The notes: generated from the sequence alone by a model not told the origin. A DNA stretch of 64,000 bases from Nitratireductor sp. XY-223 (GCF_004959855.1 NZ_SPNT01000006.1:248001-312000), one strand, 5' to 3'; shown: positions 44,521 through 53,836, counted from the first letter of the stretch. A program made the numbers and translations.

Positions 44521-44537
44521 ATGAACGCAAACTGAAT
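44521..44537 (-). promoter_or_regulatory. Second TGAAC-type direct repeat (ATGAAC-N5-CTGAAT)
   Basis: ATGAAC-GCAAA-CTGAAT lies 75 bp before the start of the 97-residue secreted protein, at the same distance and in the same orientation as the copy before BA14K. Shared core: TGAACGCAA(A/G)CTGAA. Confidence 0.5.
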
Positions 44538-44585
44538 GGAAGTCGTTGAGTTATTAAATAAAATTAATGTATGTGTATGCTTCGG

Positions 44586-44610
44586 GTTGCCCGGCCGCCG
44601 ACCGGGCAAC
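44586..44610 (-). terminator. Hairpin after the cold-shock gene
   Basis: GTTGCCCGG and CCGGGCAAC are perfect 9-bp complements around a 7-nt loop, 17 bp past the cold-shock stop codon. No U-tract follows on the minus strand, so it may protect the 3' end rather than terminate. Confidence 0.45.
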
Positions 44611-44626
44611 GCTGACTTCCGGCCAA

Positions 44627-44842
44627 TTACTCGACGATCGTCAGATTAACGGCCTTGGGTCCCTTGCCGCGACGATCCGGTTCGGTCTCGAAGCTCACCT
44701 TCTGGTTCTCCATCAGTGTCTCCAGGCCCGAATCCTTCAAGGCCGAAATGTGTACGAAAATATCAGATTCACCGGTATCCGGCTTGATGAAGCCGAAGCC
44801 CTTATCGGTATTGAAAAACTTTACAGTGCCAGTTTCGGCCAT
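44627..44842 (-). CDS. Cold-shock domain protein (CspA family)
   Basis: 71 residues from the ATG at 44842. The single cold-shock OB fold has RNP1 KGFGFIKPD and RNP2 DIFVHISAL, with GTVKFFNTDKGFGFI at the start. It binds single-stranded RNA/DNA and acts as an RNA chaperone. A 423-bp untranslated region lies upstream, as is common for csp genes whose long leaders fold with temperature. Confidence 0.95.
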   Translation of the reverse strand: MAETGTVKFFNTDKGFGFIKPDTGESDIFVHISALKDSGLETLMENQKVSFETEPDRRGKGPKAVNLTIVE

Positions 44843-45265
44843 TCTGTCAGGTCCTCTGTTGTCCGCCGGCGTCACGCCCGCGCGTCCTCGGTTTCACCCG
44901 TCAAACGGGTGCGGCAGGCAGTTCTCGAAAATTGCGGAAAGGTCCCTGTTATCGTGATCCCTGATGCTCATTCAGCACGTGTTTCGACCACCCGGATTAT
45001 TATGCGTCTCCGGTCCGCATCGCTATCAGTAGGTTTTCCCGTGTTCGCAAATTGCCCGAACGGGCGACACAGTGGGCCAGCCTGAAGAAATAAGCAAGAA
45101 AAAGTTTTGTGACGGTTTCGTATTGCAACTCACAGAATGAAACCGGGCATCCCCCGGGGCAGCGGCGCTTCGAACAGGTCCCGGTTGCCAAAGGTTGAAT
45201 AATATCAAGGTAAAGCCCGCGTTAACGGGACCGGTCGATATGGACGCGTATCGGGCGGGCAGACG
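44843..45265. other. Intergenic region upstream of the cold-shock gene
   Basis: This 423-bp region lies between csp (start 44842) and the DMT exporter (stop 45266), both on the minus strand. It should contain the csp promoter and a long 5' leader. I see short inverted repeats (TTGCCCG-AACGGGCGA near 45053; ACCCGTC-AAACGGGT near 44894) but no convincing ORF with a ribosome binding site. A Cys-rich ORF at 45000-45191 was not accepted. Confidence 0.5.
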
Positions 45266-46165
45266 TCACGACGCTTTCGCCTTTCCGGCGCGCCTACCTG
45301 TGGTTGCGGGTATGATTTCGACGGCAAGTATTGCCGCAAATATAAAAATACATCCCAGGTAACCGATACCGGCAATGCGTTCCGCCAGGAATATCGCGCC
45401 AAAAAGGGCGGCGAAAAGTGCTTCCGAAGACAGGAATATCGCGGCCTGCGCCGAGGTCGTGTATCGCTGGCCGACGGCCTGCAGCGTGAATGCAAGACCG
45501 CTGGAGAACACGCCGGAATAGACGATCTCAGGAGCGGCATCGAGGATCGCCCGGAATTCGATCGGTTCGGTGGCGACCGCGGCGACAAATCCGAGCGCCG
45601 CGCAAACCGCGAACTGCACCGCCGACAGGGTCAGCGGCCGTCCGGTTCGCGTGCCGTAGAGGCCGACGAGCAGAACCTGACAGGCCCAGAAGAAGGCACC
45701 GATGATCACCAGAACGTCGCCGCGGCTCATCGAAACGATGCTGCCGCCGCTCAACAGCCAGATGCCGGCGAAGGCCAGCAGGGCCGCGGGCCAGACAATC
45801 GGGTGCGGCTGCTGGCGCAGCACGCCGACCATGAGAAACGGGACGATGACGACGTAGAGGCCGGTCAGAAAACCGGCATTGGTGACCGTGGTGGTCAACA
45901 GGCCGACCTGCTGGAATGCCATGCCGACCAGGAGCACAATTCCGATCCAGACAAAACCCGTCCAGTCCGAGCGGGACAAGGGAGCCGTCGCATATCTGGA
46001 TTCGCGCAGCGCGAAGGGCAGCACCGAAAGGGTCGCCAGCGCGAAGCGCAGACTGACGAAGAGCATGGGGCCAATGGCGTCCATGGCCGTGCTCTGGGCA
46101 ACGAAGCCCATGCCCCAGACAGCCCCTGCCAGCAACAGCAGCAAATTTGCCTTTGCGCGATTCAT
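45266..46165 (-). CDS. EamA-type DMT exporter
   Basis: 299 residues from the ATG at 46165. Ten membrane helices in two EamA repeats: NLLLLLAGAVWGMGFVAQSTAM...MLFVSLRFALATLSVLPFAL and, in the second half, GDVLVIIGAFFWACQVLLVGLYGTRTG. The family exports amino acids and small metabolites; the substrate is unknown. The Lys/Arg-rich C-terminus (TTGRRAGKAKAS) is cytoplasmic. Confidence 0.9.
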   Translation of the reverse strand: MNRAKANLLLLLAGAVWGMGFVAQSTAMDAIGPMLFVSLRFALATLSVLPFALRESRYATAPLSRSDWTGFVWIGIVLLVGMAFQQVGLLTTTVTNAGFLTGLYVVIVPFLMVGVLRQQPHPIVWPAALLAFAGIWLLSGGSIVSMSRGDVLVIIGAFFWACQVLLVGLYGTRTGRPLTLSAVQFAVCAALGFVAAVATEPIEFRAILDAAPEIVYSGVFSSGLAFTLQAVGQRYTTSAQAAIFLSSEALFAALFGAIFLAERIAGIGYLGCIFIFAAILAVEIIPATTGRRAGKAKAS

Positions 46166-46281
46166 CGGTATTGACCTTGCTCGAAACAGTCCGGACGCGG
46201 ACGTCCGGATCCGGAGACCTGCTCTATCAGCGCATTTTCGCGGCGGCAAGAGGCGGGCGGCAAACGGCGCCGGGGCCGGCG

Positions 46282-46785
46282 CTAGACGTCCTTCAGGTAG
46301 AGCTTCAGACGCTCCAGGTTGGCACCGAAATCGAGGCGGCCGAGCTGGGCGCGCGCATAGGCGATCACGCCGGTGCGACCGTCGTCCATGGAGACCAGCT
46401 CGATGCTGATAAGATCCGGGAACCGCATTGTCGGCGAATAGGTCACGTAGCGCAGGTGCGTGGGATCGTCGCCGTTGTCGACGCGGCGCGCGAGCGGATC
46501 AACCGCCTCGATGCGGCCGGCCAATTTGTCGGCGATGGCCTGCGGCGGCGCATCAAGGGCCGGCAACTCGAGGTCGCAGTTCCCGCGCAGGCCCCCTGTG
46601 CAGGCAAGGGCGTCGTTGGCGGTCGGGCTGCGCCTTATCTCGACAAGGTCGAGCCGACCGCGATCGGGCGAACCAGCGACAAGCAGCCAGCTCCTCTCGC
46701 GACCGTAGACAAGGAACACAAGCGCGGCACAAAGGATGATGGCCGCGACAATCGCGAGCGCGACAAACAGATACTTCAATGACAA
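46282..46785 (-). CDS. DUF1499-family membrane-anchored protein
   Basis: 167 residues from a TTG at 46785 (a second TTG two codons on is possible; no ATG is available). N-terminal membrane helix: YLFVALAIVAAIILCAALVFLVYGRERSW. The body contains RRSPTANDALACTGGLRGNCDL and LRYVTYSPTMRFPDLISIELVSMDDGRTGVIAYARAQLGRLDFGANLERLKLYL, a DUF1499 pattern with the conserved S-x-G-x-x-D-F-G-x-N-x-x-R-like end. Function unknown. It starts 6 bp after the aldose dehydrogenase stop codon, so they are probably co-transcribed. Confidence 0.78.
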   Translation of the reverse strand: MSLKYLFVALAIVAAIILCAALVFLVYGRERSWLLVAGSPDRGRLDLVEIRRSPTANDALACTGGLRGNCDLELPALDAPPQAIADKLAGRIEAVDPLARRVDNGDDPTHLRYVTYSPTMRFPDLISIELVSMDDGRTGVIAYARAQLGRLDFGANLERLKLYLKDV

Positions 46786-46791
46786 CCCCGA

Positions 46792-47925
46792 TTACTGGCG
46801 CGAAATGCGCAGGATAACGCCATCCGAATCATCTGTCAGGACCAGCAGCGCGCCGTCGGGTGCGGCGATCACGTCGCGCATGCGTCCGTAGCGGTCCTGC
46901 AACAGCCGTTCCTCGCCGACAATGTTTCCCGCCGCATCGCGGTCAATACGCACGAGCATCTGGTCCTTCAGAGCCGTCACGAGGAAGTCGCCGTCCCATT
47001 CGGGGAACATGGCGCCGCGATAAACGGCCAAAGCGCCGGGCGCAATGGACGGGTCCCAGTAGTAGATCGGTTGCTGGTAGCCGCTGGCCTCGGTGCCGAT
47101 GCCGATCTTGGCGCCGGAGTAGTGCCGGCCGTAGGATATGACCGGCCAGCCGAAATTGAGGCCGGGTTCGGGACGGTTGATCTCGTCGCCGCCCCGGGCG
47201 CCGTGCTCTACGGTGTAGAGGACGTTGGTCTTGGTGTCGAAATCGATGCCCTGCGCGTTGCGGTGCCCCTTGGACCAGAGTTCCGGCAGCGCATTATCCG
47301 CGTTCGCATAGGGATTATCCGACGGGATCGAGCCGTCGGGATTGATGCGCAGCACGGCACCGGCATGGTCCATCGGGTCCTGGGCCCGGTCGCCGTCGCC
47401 GCGATCGCCGATCGTGAAAAACAGGCTGCCGTCATCGGCCACGGCGATGCGTGAACCGAAATGCCGGCCGCCGCGTGACTTGCGATCCATGGAAAACAGG
47501 ACGGTGACATCGTCGAGACGCGCCTGCGATCCGTTGCGCACCAGGTTTGCCCGTGCCAGGGCCGTGCCCGCGCCGCCCCGGCCGGGCTCGGAATAGGTGA
47601 AATAGATAACGCCGCTGGTATCGAAATCACCGGAAAGCGCCACATCCAGCAGGCCGCCCTGGCCCCCGGTGGCGATCTTCGGCAGCCCGGAAATCGGTGC
47701 GGAGACCTTGCCATCCTTGACGAGCCGCATGCGGCCAGGCCGCTCGGTCACCAGATAGGTGCCGTCGGGCAGCACCGCCACGCCCCAGGGGTGTTCGAGA
47801 CCGGTCGCAACCGTGTCGACATTGATGGCGACCTTGTCGGTGTTGTAGGCGTCCGTGGCGCCGGCCGGCGCCGTCAGGAAAAGAGCGGTCGCAACGGCAA
47901 TGGCCAGACCGGGTTTGCGTGTCAT
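46792..47925 (-). CDS. PQQ-dependent soluble aldose dehydrogenase (YliI/Asd-like)
   Basis: 377 residues. The signal peptide MTRKPGLAIAVATALFLTAPAGA exports it to the periplasm. The six-bladed propeller shows LEHPWGVAVLPDGTYLVTERPGRMRLV, GQGGLLDVAL, HFGSRIAVADDGSLFFTIGDRGD, LWSKGHRNAQGIDFD, VEHGARGGDEIN and the C-terminal RYGRMRDVIAAPDGALLVLTDD. These segments contain the His, Arg and Asp residues that hold PQQ and Ca in relatives. It oxidises sugars; whether this host makes PQQ is not visible here. Confidence 0.88.
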   Translation of the reverse strand: MTRKPGLAIAVATALFLTAPAGATDAYNTDKVAINVDTVATGLEHPWGVAVLPDGTYLVTERPGRMRLVKDGKVSAPISGLPKIATGGQGGLLDVALSGDFDTSGVIYFTYSEPGRGGAGTALARANLVRNGSQARLDDVTVLFSMDRKSRGGRHFGSRIAVADDGSLFFTIGDRGDGDRAQDPMDHAGAVLRINPDGSIPSDNPYANADNALPELWSKGHRNAQGIDFDTKTNVLYTVEHGARGGDEINRPEPGLNFGWPVISYGRHYSGAKIGIGTEASGYQQPIYYWDPSIAPGALAVYRGAMFPEWDGDFLVTALKDQMLVRIDRDAAGNIVGEERLLQDRYGRMRDVIAAPDGALLVLTDDSDGVILRISRQ

Positions 47926-47953
47926 GTTCTGCCTCGTCCTATCTCGATTGAGA

Positions 47954-48190
47954 CTATTGTGGGCGAGAACATAGGGCCTGACCAGATGAGTTAAAGACCG
48001 GGGCAGCCTCGGCCTTGCCCTCCGCTTGGATACATTGCGCCTGGAGCGGCCGGTCGAGCGGTTTTGCCTCTACGACGAGATCGCCGAGCATGACAATGGA
48101 GGCGAAAACGGCAAGCGCGGCCAGATTGAACCTCCAGCGCGCACGCTTGGTTTCACGATTCCGGTCCAGATAGTCGGCGTCGAGTTCCAT
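47954..48190 (-). CDS. Small single-span membrane protein
   Basis: 78 residues from the ATG at 48190, which has a strong GGAGG 8 nt upstream. Sequence: an acidic/basic cytoplasmic head (MELDADYLDRNRETKRARWR), one membrane helix (FNLAALAVFASIVMLGDLVV) and a periplasmic tail with two Cys (QAQCIQAEGK, ALCSRPQ). No family is recognised. It lies upstream of the aldose dehydrogenase (28-bp gap) on the same strand. Confidence 0.6.
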   Translation of the reverse strand: MELDADYLDRNRETKRARWRFNLAALAVFASIVMLGDLVVEAKPLDRPLQAQCIQAEGKAEAAPVFNSSGQALCSRPQ

Positions 48191-48223
48191 GATCTGCCCT
48201 CCGATCCGCATCTCGGTCCTGGT

Positions 48224-48284
48224 GGCACGCCGCGGGCATTGCCGCCGGTCGTGGGGTGGGTGACAGCGGTGCCCGCGGCGTGCC
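48224..48284. repeat. Perfect 15-bp inverted repeat, 31-nt spacer
   Basis: GGCACGCCGCGGGCA (48224-48238) and TGCCCGCGGCGTGCC (48270-48284) are perfect complements separated by 31 nt. It lies between the EAL gene (stop 48434) and the start of the small membrane protein at 48190. No U-tract follows, so it is not a classical terminator; it could be a mobile palindromic element or a strong mRNA structure. Confidence 0.8.
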
Positions 48285-48433
48285 GGTGCCGGTCCAGCCG
48301 GTGGGACGATGAAACAGGCCGAAATGGACGCCAGGGCGACGGAATTTAGGCAGACACGGACATTTGTCGTGTTTAAAGTGTGGCAGGCATTAATTCGCTG
48401 TAAGGTGGCAGCGGTCCGCAGCGAAGATTGCCG

Positions 48434-49240
48434 TCAGGCGGCGCCGCGCCGGAAAAGCTGCGAAAAATCCGTCGGCGCGAGCTGCGGGCGGGCAAGCGCG
48501 TAGCCCTGGACCAGGTCGGCGCCGGCCCCCCAGGCGAGTTCCACCTGGAAATCCTTCTCAAGCCCTTCGATGACGACGGTCGCGCCGTCTCGACGGAAGC
48601 GGGAAACCGCATCCTTTAGCGCGGTAAAGCCGCTTTGGCTGTCCATCAGCCGCGCCACCCATTTGGCATCGAGCTTGATGAAATCCGGGCGGATCAGTTC
48701 AACCCGTCGCGCGTCGGACGACTGGGCACCGAAATCATCAACGGCGATCCTGAAACCGTATTCCCTCAGGCTCTCGACCAGATAGCGCACGCGGTTCGGA
48801 GACAGGGCGGGCTGCTCGGTCATCTCGCAAACGATATGGCGGCTGGCATGGCCACTGGCACCGACATCGGCTTTCAGGCGGCCGACCTGCGCGGCGACCT
48901 GACGGTTGCTCTCGTAGATGCCGGGATCGAAATTGAGAAACAGCAAAACATTTTCCGTCGGTTCAGCGGATGCGTTGATCAGGTGCATTTGCCGGCACAG
49001 CGCGTCGATCGCGATACGCTCCGCCTTGCCGACGCGTGAAAAGAACTCTGCCGGGCCAAAGGGCCGGCCGTTCAGGAAAAGGCGCAGAAGGCCTTCCATG
49101 CCGCGCAGGGCCAGCAAGCCCGAACCGTCGCGGCCGAGGATGGGTTGCAGCGCGGTCTTCAGAACGAACGGCCCGAAGGAACCGCTGCACGTGCCGTCGG
49201 CTTCCGGCAGGATGCGGCCGCTTTCCGTCTTCCCGGCCAT
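48434..49240 (-). CDS. Stand-alone EAL-domain protein
   Basis: 268 residues from the ATG at 49240 (GGGAG upstream), with no signal peptide or membrane helix. The EAL core is shortened and altered: the ExLxR signature reads EGLLR, then LLFLNFDP (Asn), CEMTEQ (E-x-x-E), AVDDFGAQSS (D-D), FIKLDA (Lys) and VVIEGLEK (Glu). Most catalytic residues seem present, so c-di-GMP hydrolysis is possible. ADLVQGYALARPQ matches the loop ending in Q-G-Y. It is divergent from aatA. A c-di-GMP-binding, non-catalytic role is the alternative. Confidence 0.85.
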   Translation of the reverse strand: MAGKTESGRILPEADGTCSGSFGPFVLKTALQPILGRDGSGLLALRGMEGLLRLFLNGRPFGPAEFFSRVGKAERIAIDALCRQMHLINASAEPTENVLLFLNFDPGIYESNRQVAAQVGRLKADVGASGHASRHIVCEMTEQPALSPNRVRYLVESLREYGFRIAVDDFGAQSSDARRVELIRPDFIKLDAKWVARLMDSQSGFTALKDAVSRFRRDGATVVIEGLEKDFQVELAWGAGADLVQGYALARPQLAPTDFSQLFRRGAA

Positions 49241-49317
49241 TTCCGCTCCCAGAGGTCATCTCCTGATACACCGGGCCGCAAAATGCGGTCCCGGCCGGCT
49301 TGAACTTCTCGCCGTGA

Positions 49318-50592
<1,275 letters not shown>

Positions 50593-50696
50593 GGCGGCGC
50601 CGCGATCGCGGGGATGATGCATTGACAGCCCATTTATATAACTTTTATGTTAAATAACTGCTCTGTTAATATAAGCGCACGATGGGAGGAAATGGC

Positions 50697-51008
50697 ATGC
50701 CGAATTTCGTATACGCCTATCATGGCGGCAAGCCTCCGGAATCGCCCGAAGAGGGCGCCAAGGTGATGGCCGCATGGAATGCATGGTTCGAAGCGCTCGG
50801 CGCGGCCGTCGTTGACGGCGGTGCACCGGTCGGCGCGTCCAAAACGGTGTCGTCGGGCGGCGTTAGCGATGGCGGCGGGGCCAATCCGCTGTCCGGCTAT
50901 TCGATCGTCAGTGCCGACAATATCGACGCCGCGGTCGAGATGGCGAAGGGCTGCCCGATCCTCGAAGGCGGCGGCAGTATCGAGGTCGCAGAGGCGATGG
51001 AAATGTAG
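50697..51008 (+). CDS. YCII-related domain protein
   Basis: 103 residues from the ATG at 50697, 7 nt after GGGAGG. The pattern MPNFVYAYHGGKPPESPEEGAKVMAAWNAWFEALGAAVVDGGAPVG...GYSIVSADNIDAAVEMAKGCPILEGGGSIEVAEAMEM is a YCII/dimeric alpha-beta barrel fold. Function unknown. AT-rich sequence upstream (50635-50675) suggests its own promoter, and a terminator follows at 51056. Confidence 0.82.
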   Translation: MPNFVYAYHGGKPPESPEEGAKVMAAWNAWFEALGAAVVDGGAPVGASKTVSSGGVSDGGGANPLSGYSIVSADNIDAAVEMAKGCPILEGGGSIEVAEAMEM

Positions 51009-51055
51009 CCTCCAACACGGCCCGCAAGGCAGGCCAGACCGATCAACAATGAAAG

Positions 51056-51080
51056 CCGGCCGAAGGGCCGGTTTTCTTTT
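51056..51080 (+). terminator. Rho-independent terminator of the YCII gene
   Basis: CCGGCC and GGCCGG form a stem around GAAG, followed by TTTTCTTTT, 47 bp after the YCII stop codon. Confidence 0.85.
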
Positions 51081-51210
51081 GGCTACAACCGGGCCGGCAC
51101 ACCAGATTGTGAAGACGTATGAATTGTGCATCCGGCTCGGCGGATTATGATCTGCGGCCGAACGGACCGTGCAGCGGGGAACCTGCCTGAGCCGTTGCGG
51201 AGGACGAGAA

Positions 51211-52182
51211 TTGGCGCATATCATTCATCGAAAAGACTGGGCAATCAGCGAAAGCCTTGCCACGCCCGAAGAGGTGTTTTTAAGCCGGCGGCAGCTCGTC
51301 AAGGGCTTCGGCATGGCCGGCCTCGGACTTGCGGCGGCAGCGGCGCTGCGGCCCGGCCGGGGTTTGGCGGCGGCGGATCCGACCGCTAATCTTTATCCGG
51401 CCGAACGCAACGAGGCCTACACGATCGACCGGGAACTGACGCCGGAAGACGTCAATTCCATGTACAACAATTTTTACGAATTCGGATCGCACAAGCAGAT
51501 CTGGAGGGCCGCCCAGGCGCTGAAAACCAGCCCGTGGGACATGGAAATCGACGGGCTTGTCGAGCAACCGATGACCATCGGCTTCGAGGACCTGGTGCGC
51601 AAGATACCGCTCGAGGAAAGGCTGTACCGGCACCGCTGCGTCGAGGCGTGGTCGATGACAGTGCCGTGGACCGGATTTGCGCTGGCCGACCTCGTTGCGC
51701 TCGCCAAACCCCTGTCGTCGGCCAAATATGTGCGGTTCGAGACTTTCCTCGATCCGGGCGTCGCGACCGGCCAGAAACAGCGCTGGTATCCGTGGCCCTA
51801 TGTCGAGGGCGTGACGATCGAGGAAGCGGGCAACGACCTGGCGTTCCTGGTAACCGGTGCATACGGCAAGCCGCTGGCCAAACAGTTCGGCGCGCCGATC
51901 CGTCTCGCGCTGCCTTGGAAATACGGTTTCAAGTCGATCAAATCCATCAAACGCATCACCTTCACCGACACACGCCCGGTCAGTTTCTGGGAAGAAGTCG
52001 GACCCGCGGAGTACGGGTTCTGGGCGAATGTCAATCCAGGTGTGCCGCACCCGCGCTGGAGCCAGAAGCAGGAGCGCGTCCTGCACACGGGGCTTTATGT
52101 CCAGACGCAGATGTTCAACGGCTACGGCGACCAGGTCGCGCATCTTTATAAGGACCTGAAGGGCGAGAAGCTCTACATGTAA
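51211..52182 (+). CDS. msrP: Protein-methionine-sulfoxide reductase catalytic subunit MsrP
   Basis: 323 residues from a TTG at 51211, placed 7 nt after GGAGG; this yields the rhizobial opening MAHIIHRKDWAISESLATPEEVFLSRRQLVKGFGMAGLGL with a twin-arginine-type signal (SRRQLVKGFG). The molybdopterin Cys lies in YRHRCVEAWSMTVPWTGFALADLV. LPWKYGFKSIKSIKRITF and QMFNGYGDQVAHLYKDLKG are conserved. It repairs oxidised periplasmic Met residues. Its usual heme partner gene msrQ is not next to it in this window. Confidence 0.95.
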   Translation: MAHIIHRKDWAISESLATPEEVFLSRRQLVKGFGMAGLGLAAAAALRPGRGLAAADPTANLYPAERNEAYTIDRELTPEDVNSMYNNFYEFGSHKQIWRAAQALKTSPWDMEIDGLVEQPMTIGFEDLVRKIPLEERLYRHRCVEAWSMTVPWTGFALADLVALAKPLSSAKYVRFETFLDPGVATGQKQRWYPWPYVEGVTIEEAGNDLAFLVTGAYGKPLAKQFGAPIRLALPWKYGFKSIKSIKRITFTDTRPVSFWEEVGPAEYGFWANVNPGVPHPRWSQKQERVLHTGLYVQTQMFNGYGDQVAHLYKDLKGEKLYM

Positions 52183-52216
52183 AAAAAACGGGCCTCGAGA
52201 TTGCTCTCAGGCCCGT
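52181..52216 (-). terminator. Terminator of the candidate sRNA
   Basis: On the minus strand ACGGGCCT pairs with AGGCCCGT, extended inside by GAGA/TCTC, and is followed by TTTTTTTT (52188-52181). The U-tract is in the correct place only for minus-strand transcription. Confidence 0.9.
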
Positions 52217-52311
52217 AGAATCGGAAGGTTTAAAAACGAAACCTCCAGAGGGGAACACAGCCGGCGAAGATGGTACTGGGAGGAATAGTCCATCCGTGCT
52301 CGCCGGCTCCT
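52181..52311 (-). ncRNA. Candidate small RNA with anti-Shine-Dalgarno loop
   Basis: Between convergent msrP and the cyclase gene, the minus strand carries a complete transcription unit. A promoter at 52316-52344 is followed by three predicted hairpins. Hairpin 1 has a perfect 9-bp stem (52300-52308 with 52259-52267) and an inner stem (ATGGACT with AGTACCAT) that displays the loop ATTCCTCCC, an anti-ribosome-binding-site sequence. Hairpin 2 pairs GGAGGTTT with AAACCTTCC. Hairpin 3 is a terminator with eight U. The size is about 130 nt. This is the layout of rhizobial trans-acting sRNAs, but I cannot match it to a named family. A 28-codon ORF (ATG 52293) overlaps but has a poorly placed ribosome binding site. 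Confidence 0.72.
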
Positions 52312-52315
52312 GCTG

Positions 52316-52344
52316 ATATGTTTACTTAACGTGCGAATTGCAAG
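52316..52344 (-). promoter_or_regulatory. Promoter of the candidate sRNA
   Basis: Minus-strand CTTGCA (52344-52339) and ACATAT (52321-52316) are separated by 17 nt, close to the alphaproteobacterial housekeeping sigma pattern CTTGAC-N17-CTATAT. Predicted start near 52309-52311. Confidence 0.6.
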
Positions 52345-52441
52345 GCAGAGCTGTGCATGGCAGCTATGCAATTTCTGCAAGGCTGCGCAAACGCCCGGAT
52401 TCAAGGCCTTTCACGGATGAGGGCGCGTGGTTTGAATTTTC

Positions 52442-53836
52442 CTAAGCAAGCGTCCAGACCGTGATATTCCGATCCAGACCGCGGATTTCCACGTCGTTGT
52501 GGGGCACCAGGCCGGACACCGCCTGATCTTCGCCGTCGACCTCGCTTCGCACGCGTTCGAGCAGTTCGTCGGTGGCGGCGAGCCTGACCGACAGTCCGCG
52601 CGTCAGCGCCTCGACGCGGCTGGCCACGTTGACCGTGTTCCCAATCACGGCGAATTCGAGGCGGTTCGCGCCGATGTCCCCGAGAACCGCCGGTCCGTAA
52701 TGGAGCCCGAAGCTGGCCCGGATCGGCTGCTCGCCGGCGTTCTCGCGCGCCTTGTTCCATTCGGCAACCGAGGCGATCATGGCGCGCGCGCAGCGCAGCG
52801 CGTTGAACGCGTCCCGGTCGCTTGCAAAGGGCGTTCCGAATGTCGCCATCAGCCCGTCGCCGAGATATTTGTCGAGTGTGCCGTTGTGGCGGAACACCTC
52901 CTGCTCCATGCGCTGGTGGAACTGGCGCAGGGTCACGATGACTTCCTCGGAACTCCTGTCGGCGGCATAGGTCGTGAAGCCGACGATGTCGACGAAGAGG
53001 ACGGCCACGTCCTGCGTTCGGATCTGTTTGAGCGGTTCGTCGTTGTTTGACAGTTCCTCGACCACATTGGGCGAGAAATAGCGGGCCAGATTGGCCCGCT
53101 CGCGCTCGAGTGCCGCGTGGCCCATCAAAAGGTCCCCGTAACGGCGCACGACAAGGGACAAGGTGATCGCGACGATCATGAACACGACGACTTCCTGAAG
53201 CCTGATATAGGCCAGAAAGTTGTTCGGGTTGAGGAACGACGCCAGTTCGAGGTCCGGCTGAAATGCCGCGATGGCCGCTTCTGTCAGGGCAATGTTATCG
53301 CTTGAGACGAACCAGGCGATTGCGAACGCAAGAAGCCACAGAGCCACGGTCAGGGTCCCCATCCAGCGCACGGTCCGCCAGGAATAGGCGAGCGCTCCGC
53401 CCGCGAGCAGGACATAAAAATACAGAAATCCCTCGAAGCGATACTGCATTGCCAGCGGCCATTCGTTGTCGGAAAACGGATTCGGTACGACAAACACAAT
53501 CGTCATCAAGGCCAGGTCGCAGAAAATCAGAAGCAGTTCCGCGCCCGAACGGCCGACCCGGGCAACGCGAAGGTGCACCCACCCGATCAGGCTGAAGACG
53601 ACCAGGAAGGCGCCGTAGTACAAAACCTCAAGATCGAAATTGATGAAGGGAAGCATGATGGCGATCGCCGCCATGGCGATCCAACGCGCCCTGACGGCGA
53701 GCTCGACGCCCTCGCGCTTGTGACGCTCAAGCGCGGCTTCGGCGAATTTGTTGGCGGCGTCATTTGTGTCCGGTGTCTCGTCCGTCGACCCGGATGCCGT
53801 CCCGCCGGGGACAGGTGCTGCGAGGCTGTTTGTCAA
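52442..53836 (-). CDS. Membrane-bound class III adenylate/guanylate cyclase
   Basis: 464 residues from a TTG at 53836, chosen because GGAG lies 7 nt upstream and no ATG/GTG fits; the open frame further upstream is antisense to the btuC-like gene. Residues about 45-235 hold six membrane helices. The catalytic domain (about 270-460) has VAVLFVDIVGFTTYAADRSSEEVI (metal Asp), LDKYLGDGLMATFGTPFAS (Lys for the base, second Asp) and ANRLEFAVIGNTVNVASRVEAL, where the usual GDTVN reads GNTVN. The Lys favours ATP, so cAMP is the likely product. It lies after the B12 uptake operon. Confidence 0.88.
   Translation of the reverse strand: MTNSLAAPVPGGTASGSTDETPDTNDAANKFAEAALERHKREGVELAVRARWIAMAAIAIMLPFINFDLEVLYYGAFLVVFSLIGWVHLRVARVGRSGAELLLIFCDLALMTIVFVVPNPFSDNEWPLAMQYRFEGFLYFYVLLAGGALAYSWRTVRWMGTLTVALWLLAFAIAWFVSSDNIALTEAAIAAFQPDLELASFLNPNNFLAYIRLQEVVVFMIVAITLSLVVRRYGDLLMGHAALERERANLARYFSPNVVEELSNNDEPLKQIRTQDVAVLFVDIVGFTTYAADRSSEEVIVTLRQFHQRMEQEVFRHNGTLDKYLGDGLMATFGTPFASDRDAFNALRCARAMIASVAEWNKARENAGEQPIRASFGLHYGPAVLGDIGANRLEFAVIGNTVNVASRVEALTRGLSVRLAATDELLERVRSEVDGEDQAVSGLVPHNDVEIRGLDRNITVWTLA

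Noticed and set aside
45000-45191. 63-codon Cys-rich ORF upstream of the cold-shock gene
   Set aside because: No ribosome binding site and no recognisable features; more likely part of the csp leader region.
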